Assembly (NCBI GenBank): GCA_005776885.1
Contig: SXOD01000057.1
Span: forward strand, 1 to 32,345
Length of the DNA: 32,345 nucleotides
Source: Planctomycetia bacterium
GTDB lineage: Bacteria; Planctomycetota; Phycisphaerae; Phycisphaerales; SM1A02
Direction: 5' to 3'
Part shown: positions 15,386-24,600 of the stretch, piece after piece
Numbering within the stretch: position 1 is the stretch's first letter
How the letters are laid out: every line of letters starts with the position of its first letter
The notes under the pieces: generated by a model
Databases searched by the model: none
What the model was told of the DNA's origin: nothing
Seen by the model: the letters and a program-made list of their open reading frames with translations, nothing else
Translations under genes and position numbers: made by a program

Positions 15386-16423
15386 ATGTCGATCCGCTGC
15401 AACACCACAACACTCACCCTCGCCGCCGCCGCGATGTTCGGCGTCGGCTCGTGGACCGCCACGGCGCAGGCGCAATCGTTGGCCACGCGCATGGCAGAGG
15501 TCACCCGGACCCAAGCCGCTGAGCAGTCTCGTCGCGAGGCCACCGGCAAGGCCGCCATCCTCGGTCGCCTGCTGTACCTGAGCGTGCCCCTCAAGGTCGA
15601 GGCCCAGCCCGTCAAGGACGTGTTCGAATACCTCGCGGATGCCCTTGCGATCAAGATGGTGGTCCGATACCAGGACGATCGCCAGAACGTCGGCATCGAC
15701 CCCGAGACCCCGATCTCCATCGACATCTCTGGCGTGTCGGCGCTTGCGCTCATCGAGCAAATCCTGGAGCAGTGCAGCGTCGACGAACCCTGCACGTGGC
15801 AGCTGCGCGAAGGGTTCCTCGAGATCGGACCCAAGGAGCGCCTCGCCATTCGCAGCGCGCGGGTCACCAAGATCTACCCGGTCAACGACCTCCTCTGGCA
15901 GGTGCCCATGTTTGACAATGCACCCGACTTCAACCTCAACAGTTCCATCCAGCAGGGTGGCCAAGGTGGTGGTGGTGGCGGCGGCGGCCAGGGTGGTGGC
16001 GGCGGCGGCTTCGGTGGTGGAAGCGGCGGCGGCTTCGGCGGTGGAGGAGGCGGCAACGGCGGCGGAGGCGGCGGTGGATCGATCTTCGGCGACCCCGGCG
16101 ACGAACCCGAGCGCAAGACGAAGCAGGAACTGGCGGACGAACTGATCGATCTCATCGTGGCCACCTGCGAGACCGACGGTTGGGAGCAGAATGGTGGCGA
16201 ATGGTCCACCATTCGGTACTTCGAGGGAAGCCTCATCGTGACCGCACCTGACTTCGTCCAGCGCGAGGTAGGCGGCTACTCGTTCGCACCGAAGCAACCG
16301 GCACCGGTGGCATCGCACGAGTCCCGGTACGTCACGCTGACGGCGCCGATCGGCATCGCCCAGAACGTGAAGTTCAAGGACGTGCCGGTGCAGGGAGCGG
16401 CGGGCGGGACGAACAATCCCTGA
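15386..16423 (+). CDS. Secreted STN-like (secretin/TonB short N-terminal) protein with Gly-rich linker
   Basis: A 345-residue exported protein with signal peptide (TLTLAAAAMFGVGSWTATAQ) and probable cleavage after AQA. Residues 65-150 look like a secretin/TonB short N-terminal domain: PVKDVFEYLADALAIKMVVR, then ISIDISGVSALALIEQILEQ, then WQLREGFLEIGPKERL. This is the usual order of helix, strand and helix that gates secretin and TonB-receptor entry. Residues 191-232 are almost entirely glycine with a few Gln, Ser and Phe. A C-terminal helical segment (KTKQELADELIDLIVATCET) follows, and then a strand with GSLIVTAPDFVQREVGGY like the N-domains of secretins. No beta-barrel is present, so it is not a full secretin. 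It may be a periplasmic partner of one. Confidence 0.7.
   Translation: MSIRCNTTTLTLAAAAMFGVGSWTATAQAQSLATRMAEVTRTQAAEQSRREATGKAAILGRLLYLSVPLKVEAQPVKDVFEYLADALAIKMVVRYQDDRQNVGIDPETPISIDISGVSALALIEQILEQCSVDEPCTWQLREGFLEIGPKERLAIRSARVTKIYPVNDLLWQVPMFDNAPDFNLNSSIQQGGQGGGGGGGGQGGGGGGFGGGSGGGFGGGGGGNGGGGGGGSIFGDPGDEPERKTKQELADELIDLIVATCETDGWEQNGGEWSTIRYFEGSLIVTAPDFVQREVGGYSFAPKQPAPVASHESRYVTLTAPIGIAQNVKFKDVPVQGAAGGTNNP
15955..16080 (+). repeat. Glycine-codon-rich low-complexity tract
   Basis: About 126 bp of GGC/GGT/GGA codons, very G-rich on the plus strand, encode the flexible linker of the STN-like protein. G-quadruplex formation or replication slippage is possible. Confidence 0.8.
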
Positions 16424-16437
16424 CCCTCGCGCGCCCC

Positions 16438-18171
16438 GTGCCCATCTTCCTCCTCGCGACCGCCCTCGCGGTCCTCGCCATCATCATCGACCCGGGATCC
16501 CTCGCGAAGCACTTCGCGCATCCGCTCATCATGGACGGGGCGGTCCGGGAATCGTCTGTCGAGGGAGCCACACTGCTGCGATGGGCGCTCGTAGGGTCCG
16601 CCATCGCTCTCGCGGCGATCATCCCGCTCACGAGGGGGCTGGCGCCGGTCGCATCCAGCGCGCCGTCGTTTCGCCCCACTGGTGACGCACGTTCCGCGGG
16701 ACCGGCCGATCGCCCAGGACGCCGGGCGTGGCTGCTGCTCGCCGCCGCCATCTTGGCGGGACTTGCCTTGCGGGTCCAGCGCATCGATGAGAGTCTCTGG
16801 TACGACGAGATCGCGTCGCTGCAGTCCTATGTCCTGCACGGCCCAGGCGCGATCGTGGGCGCGTACTTCTCGCCCGCCAACCACATCGCCCAATCACTGG
16901 CCTCCTGGGCCAGCATCGCGGCGACCGGCGGCGTGAACGAGCTGACGATCAGGCTCCCTTCGCTCATCGCTGCGGTCGTCTGGATCGGGTCGATGGCGTG
17001 GATTGGCCACGCCGTCGGCGGGAAGCGGGTCGGAATGCTCTGTGCCGGAGTGGCGGCACTGTTGCCCGTCGGCGTGCTCGAGAGCGTGGAGGCGCGCGGC
17101 TACTCCATGGCGATGGCCAGTTCCGCGACCGCCATTGCGGCGACGCTTGCGGCCTGTCGCGCGAACGGCTCCCGCTCGCGCACGTGGCTGGTGTTGCTGG
17201 CCTCCGCATCGTTGGCGATGGCCAGCTGGAGCCACCTGGTCGCTGCGTGCCTGACGGCTGCGGCGGCTCTCGTCGCGATCGCCTTCGCGGCGCGGCGAAA
17301 CACTCGCCCAACAGCGCGACTGTTTCTTGCCGTCGCCTTCGCTGGGACAGCCCTGACGCTTGTGCTCTACGCCCCGGTCATTCCAGACATCCTGTCGATC
17401 CGCAGGGAGTTCCGTGCGCTCGACGGCGACGAACCTGGGCTCCTGGCCATCGAGGGCTGGCACCTCATGCTCCAGCTGGGAGGTTCCTGGACGTGGTGGG
17501 CGGCACTGCCCGGGCTCTTGGTGGCGATGCTGGGCGTGTGGCATTCATGGCGGCATCGTCGCGAGCGGCCGCTCCTGGCCATCGCCGTCGCCCTCCCCAT
17601 GATCGCGACCGGCATCATGCTCGTGGCGGTGAGTGCGGGCGACAGCTGGATGTATGCCCGATTCGCGTTGTTCGCGATGCCCGCCTCCGTCGTCGCGCTG
17701 GCCTGGGGGCTGGTGGCCCTGCGTTCACTTCGTCCGGCCGACACGCTCCTCCCGACGGCCGTTGGACTTGTCATCGCGGGTGCCTGGATGGCTTCGCTGA
17801 GCACGTTGCCCGCAAAGCAACCGCTGCGTGAGGCCGTCGCGTTCGTGGCGGCGGCGCGTGCTCCAACCGACATCGCGCTGGGCGTCGGCCTCCGAGATGA
17901 CGTCCTGACGTACTACGGTGCGGCGCTTGGATTGTCGATCACGCACACCGGCACGGAGGGCGAGCGATTGCGCGGATCGCTGCAGGATCCAAGAGCTCGC
18001 TGGCTCATCCTCCTCTACCCGGCGTCGATGCCCCCCGACGTCCTTCGCCAGATCGCGCAGTCGGGATTCATCGCAGAGCGGGTCTTCCCCGGCTGGGCCG
18101 ACTGGGGACAGGGCACCGTCATCGCCTTCCACCGACCGATGGTTTTGACCAATCCGTTACTTCCGAAGTAA
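16438..18171 (+). CDS. GT-C/GT39-like membrane glycosyltransferase
   Basis: A 577-residue integral membrane protein with about 11-12 spans. The first loop has LRVQRIDESLWYDEIASLQS, matching the acidic (Asp-Glu) loop of ArnT/PMT-type enzymes that use lipid-linked sugar donors, and ESVEARGYSMAM also fits that family. The target is unknown. The GTG at 16438 lies 14 nt after the STN-protein stop and is the best start, although no Shine-Dalgarno is visible. The last eleven residues (PMVLTNPLLPK) come from the AT-rich palindrome at 18139-18189, and the same tail ends the opposite histidine kinase gene. The stop lies 15 bp inside that gene. Confidence 0.78.
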   Translation: MPIFLLATALAVLAIIIDPGSLAKHFAHPLIMDGAVRESSVEGATLLRWALVGSAIALAAIIPLTRGLAPVASSAPSFRPTGDARSAGPADRPGRRAWLLLAAAILAGLALRVQRIDESLWYDEIASLQSYVLHGPGAIVGAYFSPANHIAQSLASWASIAATGGVNELTIRLPSLIAAVVWIGSMAWIGHAVGGKRVGMLCAGVAALLPVGVLESVEARGYSMAMASSATAIAATLAACRANGSRSRTWLVLLASASLAMASWSHLVAACLTAAAALVAIAFAARRNTRPTARLFLAVAFAGTALTLVLYAPVIPDILSIRREFRALDGDEPGLLAIEGWHLMLQLGGSWTWWAALPGLLVAMLGVWHSWRHRRERPLLAIAVALPMIATGIMLVAVSAGDSWMYARFALFAMPASVVALAWGLVALRSLRPADTLLPTAVGLVIAGAWMASLSTLPAKQPLREAVAFVAAARAPTDIALGVGLRDDVLTYYGAALGLSITHTGTEGERLRGSLQDPRARWLILLYPASMPPDVLRQIAQSGFIAERVFPGWADWGQGTVIAFHRPMVLTNPLLPK

Positions 18172-18189
18172 CGGATTGGTCAAAACCAT
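18139..18189. repeat. 51-bp AT-rich perfect palindrome spanning two convergent gene ends
   Basis: Two 25-bp arms are perfectly complementary around a single central C at 18164. The element is about 41% G+C (21 of 51) in a roughly two-thirds G+C region. Each strand supplies the final codons and TAA of one convergent gene, as MVLTNPLLPK and MVLTNPLLRK, which differ only at the central codon. Three more base pairs form after a one-base mismatch. It could be a bidirectional terminator, although no T-run follows it, or a mobile palindromic repeat that entered both reading frames. Confidence 0.85.
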
Positions 18190-19743
18190 GGGTGGGCCGG
18201 GCGACATCAGGGGCGGTCGCTGGGGGCCTCGGAAGGCGGTCGGAATCTCAAGCCAGAAGGTCGCGCCGGCGCCTGGAGTCGAGTTCACTCCCACGCGCCC
18301 CCCCAGCATGTGCGCCAGCTCCTTGCAGATCGCCAACCCCAGTCCAGTCCCCTGATGCGTGCGGGTGTGGCTCGCGTCGACCTGCCGGAACTTCTCAAAG
18401 ATGGCTTCCTGCATGTCCCACGGGATCCCGGGCCCCTGGTCGATCACCGACCATCGGACCATCGTGCCCTCGGACGCTGCCTCCGCTGCGACCACCACCG
18501 TAGACCGTTCGCCGGAGAACTTGATCGCGTTGCTCAGAAAGTTGTAGAGGACTTGCTGGATCTTTCCCGCATCAGATTCCACGGTGGGCAAGTCGGGAGA
18601 AGTGCGGATCTCGATCGCGACCGACTTCGCGCCGGCCAGCGACTGCATGATCGCCGCGAGGCCATCGAGGAGGTCGGGCACGCCGATCCGACCCAGCGAA
18701 ACCTCCATGCGTCCGGCCTCGATCTTGGCCATGTCCAGGAGCTCATTGATCATTTCCAGCAGCAGCTTCCCGCTGCGCAGGATGTTCCCGATGTACCGAA
18801 GCCGCTTGGGATCCGCCCCACCGTCGCCGCGCGCAAGTTCGTCCAGCAACTCCGCGAAGCCGATGATGGAGTTGAGTGGCGTGCGAAGTTCATGGCTCAC
18901 GTTGGCCAGGAACTCCCCCTTGAGCCGGCTGGACTCGGAGAGCCCGACGTTCGACTCCGCCAGCTCGGCCACCTTGAGGTCCAGGCTCCGATTCATGCTC
19001 TCCAGCCGGGCGTGCGTCGCCTGGAGCGACTCCAGCATCCCGTCCAGCGCGCGGGAGAGCTCCTCAAGCTCGTCACCCGTTCGCAGCGAGGAGCGAGCGC
19101 CAAGGTCACCGCGGCGTGCGCGATCTGCCGTGGCCTTCAATGCCCGCACCGGACGGAGCACCAATCGTCGCTGGATCACAAAGAACGCGCCAAGCGCCAG
19201 GATCAGCGCGGCCAGCCCCGCCGCCGCCACGAATGCGTCGTTGAGCAGCAACTGGCTGCTGGCCAGCGCGCTCCCACGCTCCACGATGATGATCCCCCTG
19301 AGCGGGTCATCGATCGACGTCTCGGTCGCGCGCGGCGTGAAGTCCGCGTGGCCCGGATCCGCCACGAGTCGCCACTCCGCCTCGCGGATGGCTCGCGCGT
19401 ACATCATCCAGCGCAACCCCTCCCGCTCCTGCGTGTCGTACGCCTCCTCAAGCCCAGGACGATCCTCGAACTCCCGCCATGCGGCCTCCACGAATGGGTC
19501 GATGGACCTCGCTGCTTCCACGGCACTGAGCACCCGAACGGGGATCTGCACTCCTTCCGACCGTTGGATGGCGAACCCGTTGGCCAGCCACGTCTGCGCG
19601 ATCTGCCGCGCCATCTCCACCTGGCTCTCGTCGATGCTGGCGCGCGTGCGCTCCCACGGCACGACCAAGGCACCCGCGAGGATCGCCGCGATGGCGACGC
19701 CAAACAGGAGCTGGCTCTTGTTGGCGAGCGACAGGCCCTTCAC
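18157..19743 (-). CDS. Sensor histidine kinase (HAMP-HisKA-HATPase), orphan
   Basis: A membrane histidine kinase of 528 residues from GTG 19743, or 531 from GTG 19752; the first is preferred because TAGAGT lies 7 nt upstream of it. Membrane spans lie near residues 10-28 and 165-188, with a sensor domain between them that may be related to DUF3365/Tll0287-like domains but lacks a CxxCH haem motif. A HAMP domain follows (about 190-245), then a coiled segment. The HisKA box FLANVSHELRTPLNSIIGFA has phospho-acceptor His284. The ATPase has LYNFLSNAIKFS, DQGPGIP, IFEKFRQVD and GTGLGLAI, so it should be active. No response regulator is adjacent. The C-terminal residues MVLTNPLLRK come from the palindrome. 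Confidence 0.93.
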   Translation of the reverse strand: MKGLSLANKSQLLFGVAIAAILAGALVVPWERTRASIDESQVEMARQIAQTWLANGFAIQRSEGVQIPVRVLSAVEAARSIDPFVEAAWREFEDRPGLEEAYDTQEREGLRWMMYARAIREAEWRLVADPGHADFTPRATETSIDDPLRGIIIVERGSALASSQLLLNDAFVAAAGLAALILALGAFFVIQRRLVLRPVRALKATADRARRGDLGARSSLRTGDELEELSRALDGMLESLQATHARLESMNRSLDLKVAELAESNVGLSESSRLKGEFLANVSHELRTPLNSIIGFAELLDELARGDGGADPKRLRYIGNILRSGKLLLEMINELLDMAKIEAGRMEVSLGRIGVPDLLDGLAAIMQSLAGAKSVAIEIRTSPDLPTVESDAGKIQQVLYNFLSNAIKFSGERSTVVVAAEAASEGTMVRWSVIDQGPGIPWDMQEAIFEKFRQVDASHTRTHQGTGLGLAICKELAHMLGGRVGVNSTPGAGATFWLEIPTAFRGPQRPPLMSPGPPMVLTNPLLRK

Positions 19744-19750
19744 GCGAGGC

Positions 19751-19756
19751 ACTCTA
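19751..19756 (-). promoter_or_regulatory. -10-like box TAGAGT of the histidine kinase gene
   Basis: The minus strand reads TAGAGTgcctcgcGTG, a 7-nt gap to the GTG at 19743. It overlaps the alternative GTG at 19752. Confidence 0.4.
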
Positions 19757-19768
19757 CCGCTGCGGCGT

Positions 19769-19774
19769 TAGCCT
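19769..19774 (+). promoter_or_regulatory. -10-like box TAGCCT of the zinc-finger gene
   Basis: The sequence reads TAGCCTtctcgccATG, a 7-nt gap. It is only 12 bp from the divergent box of the histidine kinase gene. Confidence 0.4.
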
Positions 19775-19781
19775 TCTCGCC

Positions 19782-20159
19782 ATGCACCGACCCGGCTCGA
19801 ACCCAGACGCGATGTCTCCCGACGACATCCTGTGCGATTTCTGCGGCGCACCCTGGGACGGGGAATCGCTCATGGTCGAGGGGCACCGAGGATCCTGCAT
19901 CTGCGAACCATGCCTGCGTGCGGCCGCGGCGGCCTTGATCGCGGCAGGCGCACCCGAGGATCCAGCTTCGAGAGGCGACTGCACACTCTGCCTGCGCACG
20001 GATCGATCTCCCGTCTGGCGCTCCCCGAACGGCAGCAGCGAAGCCGCCGAGACGAGCGCGGCCCCGGCCCCAGCCACAGGCGCCGCGGCCTGTCGGGGGT
20101 GCATTCGCCGCAGCGTCAGGCTGCTGGATGCGTCGGGGTCGGACCGGGACGCCGAGTGA
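19782..20159 (+). CDS. Small double zinc-knuckle protein
   Basis: A 125-residue soluble protein. The first half has Cys18/Cys21 (CDFC) and Cys41/Cys44 (CEPC), an arrangement like the ClpX-type C4 zinc-binding domain, and the start ILCDFCG also resembles that domain. A second set, Cys67/Cys70 (CTLC) and Cys104/Cys107 (CRGC), could bind another zinc across an Ala/Pro-rich linker. No ATPase or other domain is attached, so it may be an adaptor or DNA/protein-binding module. It runs divergently from the histidine kinase (38 bp between chosen starts), and its end overlaps the convergent trmB by 44 bp. Confidence 0.65.
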   Translation: MHRPGSNPDAMSPDDILCDFCGAPWDGESLMVEGHRGSCICEPCLRAAAAALIAAGAPEDPASRGDCTLCLRTDRSPVWRSPNGSSEAAETSAAPAPATGAAACRGCIRRSVRLLDASGSDRDAE

Positions 20160-20805
20160 GCGTCATCGCGTGGAAGGGTCGACCCTCGCGCGCGTACTTC
20201 CGCTCAAAGTTCGTCCCAACCACCTCGCCGTCACCCGCGCTGGGTGGTCGCTCAAAAGGCCCGCGTTGGAAGAGGTGGCCGTGGCGCCCGACGTGTTCCT
20301 CCGTCCACTCCCACAGGGCGTCGTGATCGGTGACGATCCTGAGCTCGCCACCCGCACGCAAGATCCGGTGGAACTCGTGCAGCGAGGCGTCCTGGACGAC
20401 ACGCCGCTTGTGGTGCCGGGACTTTGGCCAGGGGTCCGAGAAATAGAGGTGAATGACGCGGACGCAGTCGTCGCGCAGCCACCCGCTGATGAACTCCCCG
20501 GCATCGCCGTAGAGGACGCGGACGTTCGGGCGCTGGTGCCGCCTGATCCGGTCCGCCGCGTAGCGATAGAACTCACCCGCCCACTCGATGCCCAGAAAGT
20601 CCGTGCCGGGCTCCAACGCCGACTGCTGGAGGAGGAACGTCCCCTTCCCCGATCCGATCTCCAGGTCAAACGGCCTCGCGGGGTCACGCGGACCGAAGAA
20701 GAACTCCGGCCCAATCCGCCCGGCGTCAGAGGACGGCAATCCTTCGCGGCCAATGCCATGCGAACCCGGATCCAGCGTCCGGCCTCGCCCGAGGCCGAAG
20801 CTCAC
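20116..20805 (-). CDS. trmB: tRNA (guanine-N7-)-methyltransferase TrmB
   Basis: TrmB puts the N7-methyl group on G46 in the variable loop of many tRNAs, using SAM. The 229-residue protein has the SAM loop DLEIGSGKGTFL, the acidic strand FLGIEWAGEFYRYA, and the family motif HLYFSDPWPKSRHHKRRVV. A C-terminal segment with GTNFERKYAREGRP is usual for the family. Its ATG overlaps the rsfS stop by 4 bp and it is the last gene of rpsU-rsfS-trmB. The N-terminal 30 residues are variable but of normal length. Confidence 0.95.
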   Translation of the reverse strand: MSFGLGRGRTLDPGSHGIGREGLPSSDAGRIGPEFFFGPRDPARPFDLEIGSGKGTFLLQQSALEPGTDFLGIEWAGEFYRYAADRIRRHQRPNVRVLYGDAGEFISGWLRDDCVRVIHLYFSDPWPKSRHHKRRVVQDASLHEFHRILRAGGELRIVTDHDALWEWTEEHVGRHGHLFQRGPFERPPSAGDGEVVGTNFERKYAREGRPFHAMTLTRRPGPTPTHPAA

Positions 20806-21263
20806 GACGCCTTGGCGCCCCGCGCCAACGGCTTCTCACGCCACTCCACGCGAGCGGCATCGCTCCACAGGCCTTCGATGTCATAGAACTCGCGCTGGCC
20901 TGGTTCGAAGAGGTGGACCACGACGTGGACCAAGTCGACCACGATCCAGCTCAACCCCTCGTCGCGGGCGCGACGCCATGCGGGCATCCCGAGCGAGCCA
21001 GCCACCTTGGCCAAGTCGTCGGCGACGCTTCGCATCTGGCGCGAACTGGTGCCCGTCGCAATCATGATGAAGTCGCAGACGGGACTCATCCCCGCAACCT
21101 CCAACACGACCGCATCCGTGCACTTGCTCTTGGTGGCCTCACGAGCGATCGCGATCGCCACCTCCCGCCTCTGGGCCAGCTCGGTGTCGACAACGGCGGC
21201 GACGCGGCGCGGCGCACGCTTGGTCCCGGTACGCGACGGCTTCTTGGTTGGCTCCCCGGTCAC
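20802..21263 (-). CDS. rsfS: Ribosomal silencing factor RsfS
   Basis: RsfS (Iojap/YbeB family) binds L14 of the large subunit and blocks subunit joining when nutrients are short. The 153-residue protein has a basic N-terminal extension of about 35 residues before the core. The core includes EVAIAIAREATKSKCTDAVV, CDFIMIATGTSSRQMRSVAD, and the C-terminal WIVVDLVHVVVHLFEPGQRE with FYDIEGLW, all hallmarks of the family. The GTG at 21263 overlaps the rpsU stop as GTGA, so rpsU, rsfS and trmB are translationally coupled. Confidence 0.95.
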   Translation of the reverse strand: MTGEPTKKPSRTGTKRAPRRVAAVVDTELAQRREVAIAIAREATKSKCTDAVVLEVAGMSPVCDFIMIATGTSSRQMRSVADDLAKVAGSLGMPAWRRARDEGLSWIVVDLVHVVVHLFEPGQREFYDIEGLWSDAARVEWREKPLARGAKAS

Positions 21264-21487
21264 TTGCCGAAGCGCTCGGTCTTCTCGCGAATGGGCCGCG
21301 GGCGCAACGCCATCAGCCGCAGCGCGACACGCCGCTTGGCGGCCTTGCGCTTCACCATCGAGGGCTTCTCGTAGTTCTGGCGGTCCTTCACCTCGCGGGT
21401 AAGACCTTCCTTCTCGCAGCTCTTCTTGAAGCGGCGGAGCATCTGCTCGATTGATTCGTGACCTCGGCTCTTGACGCGGATGGGCAT
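21260..21487 (-). CDS. rpsU: 30S ribosomal protein S21
   Basis: A 75-residue S21, starting MPIRVKSRGHESIEQMLRRF and containing FKKSCEKEGLTREVKDRQNY. It is very basic throughout, with a C-terminal tail ending PIREKTERFGK. The ATG at 21487 has AGAGGA about 5 nt upstream; the longer open frame reaches back to 21583 but lacks S21 similarity. It heads the rpsU-rsfS-trmB operon, and a promoter with a TCTAAT box lies about 35 nt upstream of its start. Confidence 0.95.
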   Translation of the reverse strand: MPIRVKSRGHESIEQMLRRFKKSCEKEGLTREVKDRQNYEKPSMVKRKAAKRRVALRLMALRPRPIREKTERFGK

Positions 21488-21521
21488 GCAGTCCTCTGTG
21501 CTGGTGAGTGGGGAGCCGCGT

Positions 21522-21550
21522 ATTAGACCCGATTCAATCAACCGCTGCAA
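21522..21550 (-). promoter_or_regulatory. Sigma-70-type promoter of rpsU-rsfS-trmB
   Basis: On the minus strand TTGCAG (21550-21545) and TCTAAT (21527-21522) are 17 nt apart. The -10 matches TATAAT at five of six positions and the -35 matches at three. A start near 21515 would give a leader of about 28 nt with its own Shine-Dalgarno. A second AT-rich box, TATAAC, lies at 21592-21597. Confidence 0.5.
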
Positions 21551-21619
21551 GGAACCCGTACTCGGCAAACACATCGCGGCCACCGTGCGGTGTTATAGGA
21601 CCTTCCGCTCCCCCACCAT

Positions 21620-24600
21620 CTACTCCTCCGACGAGTGCTGGTGCTGAAATCGTCGACGCTCCGGCGGTGCTGGGAGCCATCCACCGGCGACCACGATTTT
21701 CGCCGTCCCGTTGCATGCGTCATGGAGCTTGGCGATGGCCTCCCGCGACGGCACGATGCGCGCGCCGTTGGCGAGGAGCCTCACGCGCCGATGGCCCTGC
21801 GGCACGACGACGTGCACCTCCACCGAGCGCCCGCGGGTGGCCTCCACGCTGTTGGAGAGTTGGCGCAAGAGTCCGCCGAGCATGCGTGCGTTGGCCAGCA
21901 TCGACGTCGCACTCCCCTCCTGTGCCTCCTCGAGCACGATGTCGACCCGCGTCGCAAGTTGCGCAGCCGCCTCGTCGATGGGAACGACCTTGGTGACCTT
22001 GATGCCCGGCACGTCACGCGAGCGATCGACGTGACCCACCAGCATGACCAGCGCGTCGGCCTGCAACAGGCCCCCGTAGCGGGCGAACTCCTCCGAGAAC
22101 ATGACGCCGCCACACTTGCCATCAATGTCCATCAGGTCAAAGACAGCCATCCGCTGGCCGGCGCGCGCACCGCGTTGCGTGACCAGGACCCGGATGCCCG
22201 AGAGGATGCCGCCGACGACGACGGGAGCGTCCGACCCGAGGTTGGCCAACCCGGCGCTGGTCGTGCTGGCGAAGGCGTGGAGCGCCTGCCGGTGGGCATC
22301 GAGCGGGTGGCCCGACACATGCATGCCCAGCACCTCCTTCTCGAAAGCCAAGGCCTGCAGGGTGTCCCATTGCTTCGCGCTTCGCAGCCACGCCAGCGTC
22401 GCGGAACGCTCGGCGGAGGCGGGCGCGGGGGCCGGCTCCACCATTCCGAACATGTCCAGCTGCCCGGACTTCACGTCCTTCGCCCGCCGCTGGGCGGCCC
22501 GCATCACGTCCTCCAGGCTGGCCACCATGGCGGCACGCTGCGCGACCCCGTGCAGCGAATCAAACGCGCCGGACTTGACGAGCGATTCCAGGGTCGCGCG
22601 ATTGCACGCGGACAAGTCGACGCGTTCGCAGAATTCCATCAGGTCCGTGAAGGGCCGGGTCCCGCGCGCCGCGATCACGGCCCGGATGGCGCCGCCACCG
22701 GCACCCTTGATCGCAGCAAGGCCAAATCGAATGTGCCCCGACAGCGCCGTTGGAGCCTCTCCGTTGGCAAAGCGCACCGCGAAGCGTTCGTCGGATGCAT
22801 TGATGTCGGGCGGTGCCACTTCAATCCCCACGCGCCCCGACGAGGACTTCCCGTCTCGCGACGGCCATCGAATGACGCGACACTCGTCCAAGTACGAGCG
22901 CCAGTCCTCCACCTTGCCGGCCTGCGACTCGTAGGCGAGCACGGCGGCCATGAACGCCGCGGGGAAGTAGGTCTTCAGGTACGCCGTCTCGTAGGCCAGG
23001 ATGGCGTAGCCCGCACTGTGGCTCTTGTTGAAGCCGTAGCCCGCAAATCGCTGGATCATCGCGAAGAGATCCTCCGCCACGGCGGCGGCCACGCCATGCG
23101 TCGCGGCCCCACGCACGAAGTCCCCCTTTGCGGCGGCGATCTCCGACTCCTTCTTCTTGGAGATGGCCTTGATGATGGAGTACGCCTGTCGCAGGGGAAT
23201 CCCGCCCAGCCGGTTGAGCACCTGCATCACCTGCTCTTGGTAGACCATGATGCCGTACGTTTCCGCCACCACGGCGTCCAGCACCGGATGGAGTTGGGGC
23301 ACCGGCTCGCGGCCCGCCTTGCGAAGGGCGTACGCCGGGATGTTCTCCATCGGGCCCGGACGGAAGAGTGCGTTTGCGGCAATGAGGTCCTCCAGCCGAT
23401 CCGGCTGGATCTGCTGGAGCGTCCGCTTCATGCCGTCGGACTCAAACTGGAAGATGCCCTGCGTCTGACCGCGCCGGAAGGTCTCAAGGACCCGCTGGTC
23501 CGTCCTCGGGATTCGCTCCAGGTCAAGCGGATGGGCCGCACCGGAAGTCCCCCGTTCCGCGCCCCGGCCGGTCGCCTCCCAGATCGCGTGGTCCGGCAAG
23601 GTCTCCCGCACCAGCCGCTTGGCCAACTCCATCGTGGAAAGGGTTCGAAGCCCCAGGAAATCCATCTTGAGGAGCCCGGCCTTCTCGCAGGTGGGACCGT
23701 CCCACTGCGTGACGGTCGTCTCGCCACCATCGGCCCTGTAGAGGGGGACGATGTTCTCCAGGGGCTGCGTCGCGATGATCACGCCCGCCGCGTGGATGCC
23801 CGCCGAGCGAGCATGTCCCTCCAGGGCCTGCGCGTGGTCAAAGAGCCGGCGGACCTGCGGCTCGCGCTCGATCTCCTCACGCAACGCCGGGACCTGGTCG
23901 ATCGCCTCGCGGATCGTGGCACCCAGCGTCTCGGGGACGAAGTTGGAGTATCGCTGCGCCTGTTCCGGCGTGAACCCCATCACGCGCGCGACGTCCTTGA
24001 TCGCCGCACGCGCCTTCAATCGATTGAAGGTGATGATCTGCGCCACGTACCCATACTTCTCGCGCACATGCTCGATGACTCTCCCCCGGCCATCCTGGCA
24101 GAAGTCGATGTCGATGTCGGGATACTCGCTGCGGTCGGGATCGGTGAATCGCTCGAAGAGGAGCCCGAACTCCTCGGGGTCCGCATTGGACAGTCCCAGC
24201 AGGTAGCCAACCATCGTGCCCACGCCCGAGCCACGCGCCAGGGCCGGGATGCCGTTCTGCCGTGCCCAGTTGACGAAGTCCCAGACGATCAGGACATACG
24301 GGCTGATGTTCTTGGCACAGAGCACGCCAAGCTCCCGCTCCAGCCGCTCGCGTCGCGCGCCCGTGGCACCGTCCGGTCCGTATCGCCAGGTCGCACCGGC
24401 CTGGCACAGCAGCCGAAGCGCGTCGTCGCAGCCGCGTCGGACGGCGTCATCGTCTTCGCTGCCAAGCGCATACGCCTCCAGCGTCACCATCCGGCAGGCG
24501 GCCTTGAACCACTCGTTGAGGTCGCCGCCGTCGTAGGGTGGCACCTGCGGAGGCATCCGCGCCCGGACGACCGGTGCATGGTTTTCCTTCTCTGGAAGCG

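Noticed and set aside
15955-16080. G-rich tract as an independent regulatory or repeat element
   Set aside because: It is in frame throughout as glycine codons of a linker, so coding is a sufficient explanation, though quadruplex formation is not excluded.
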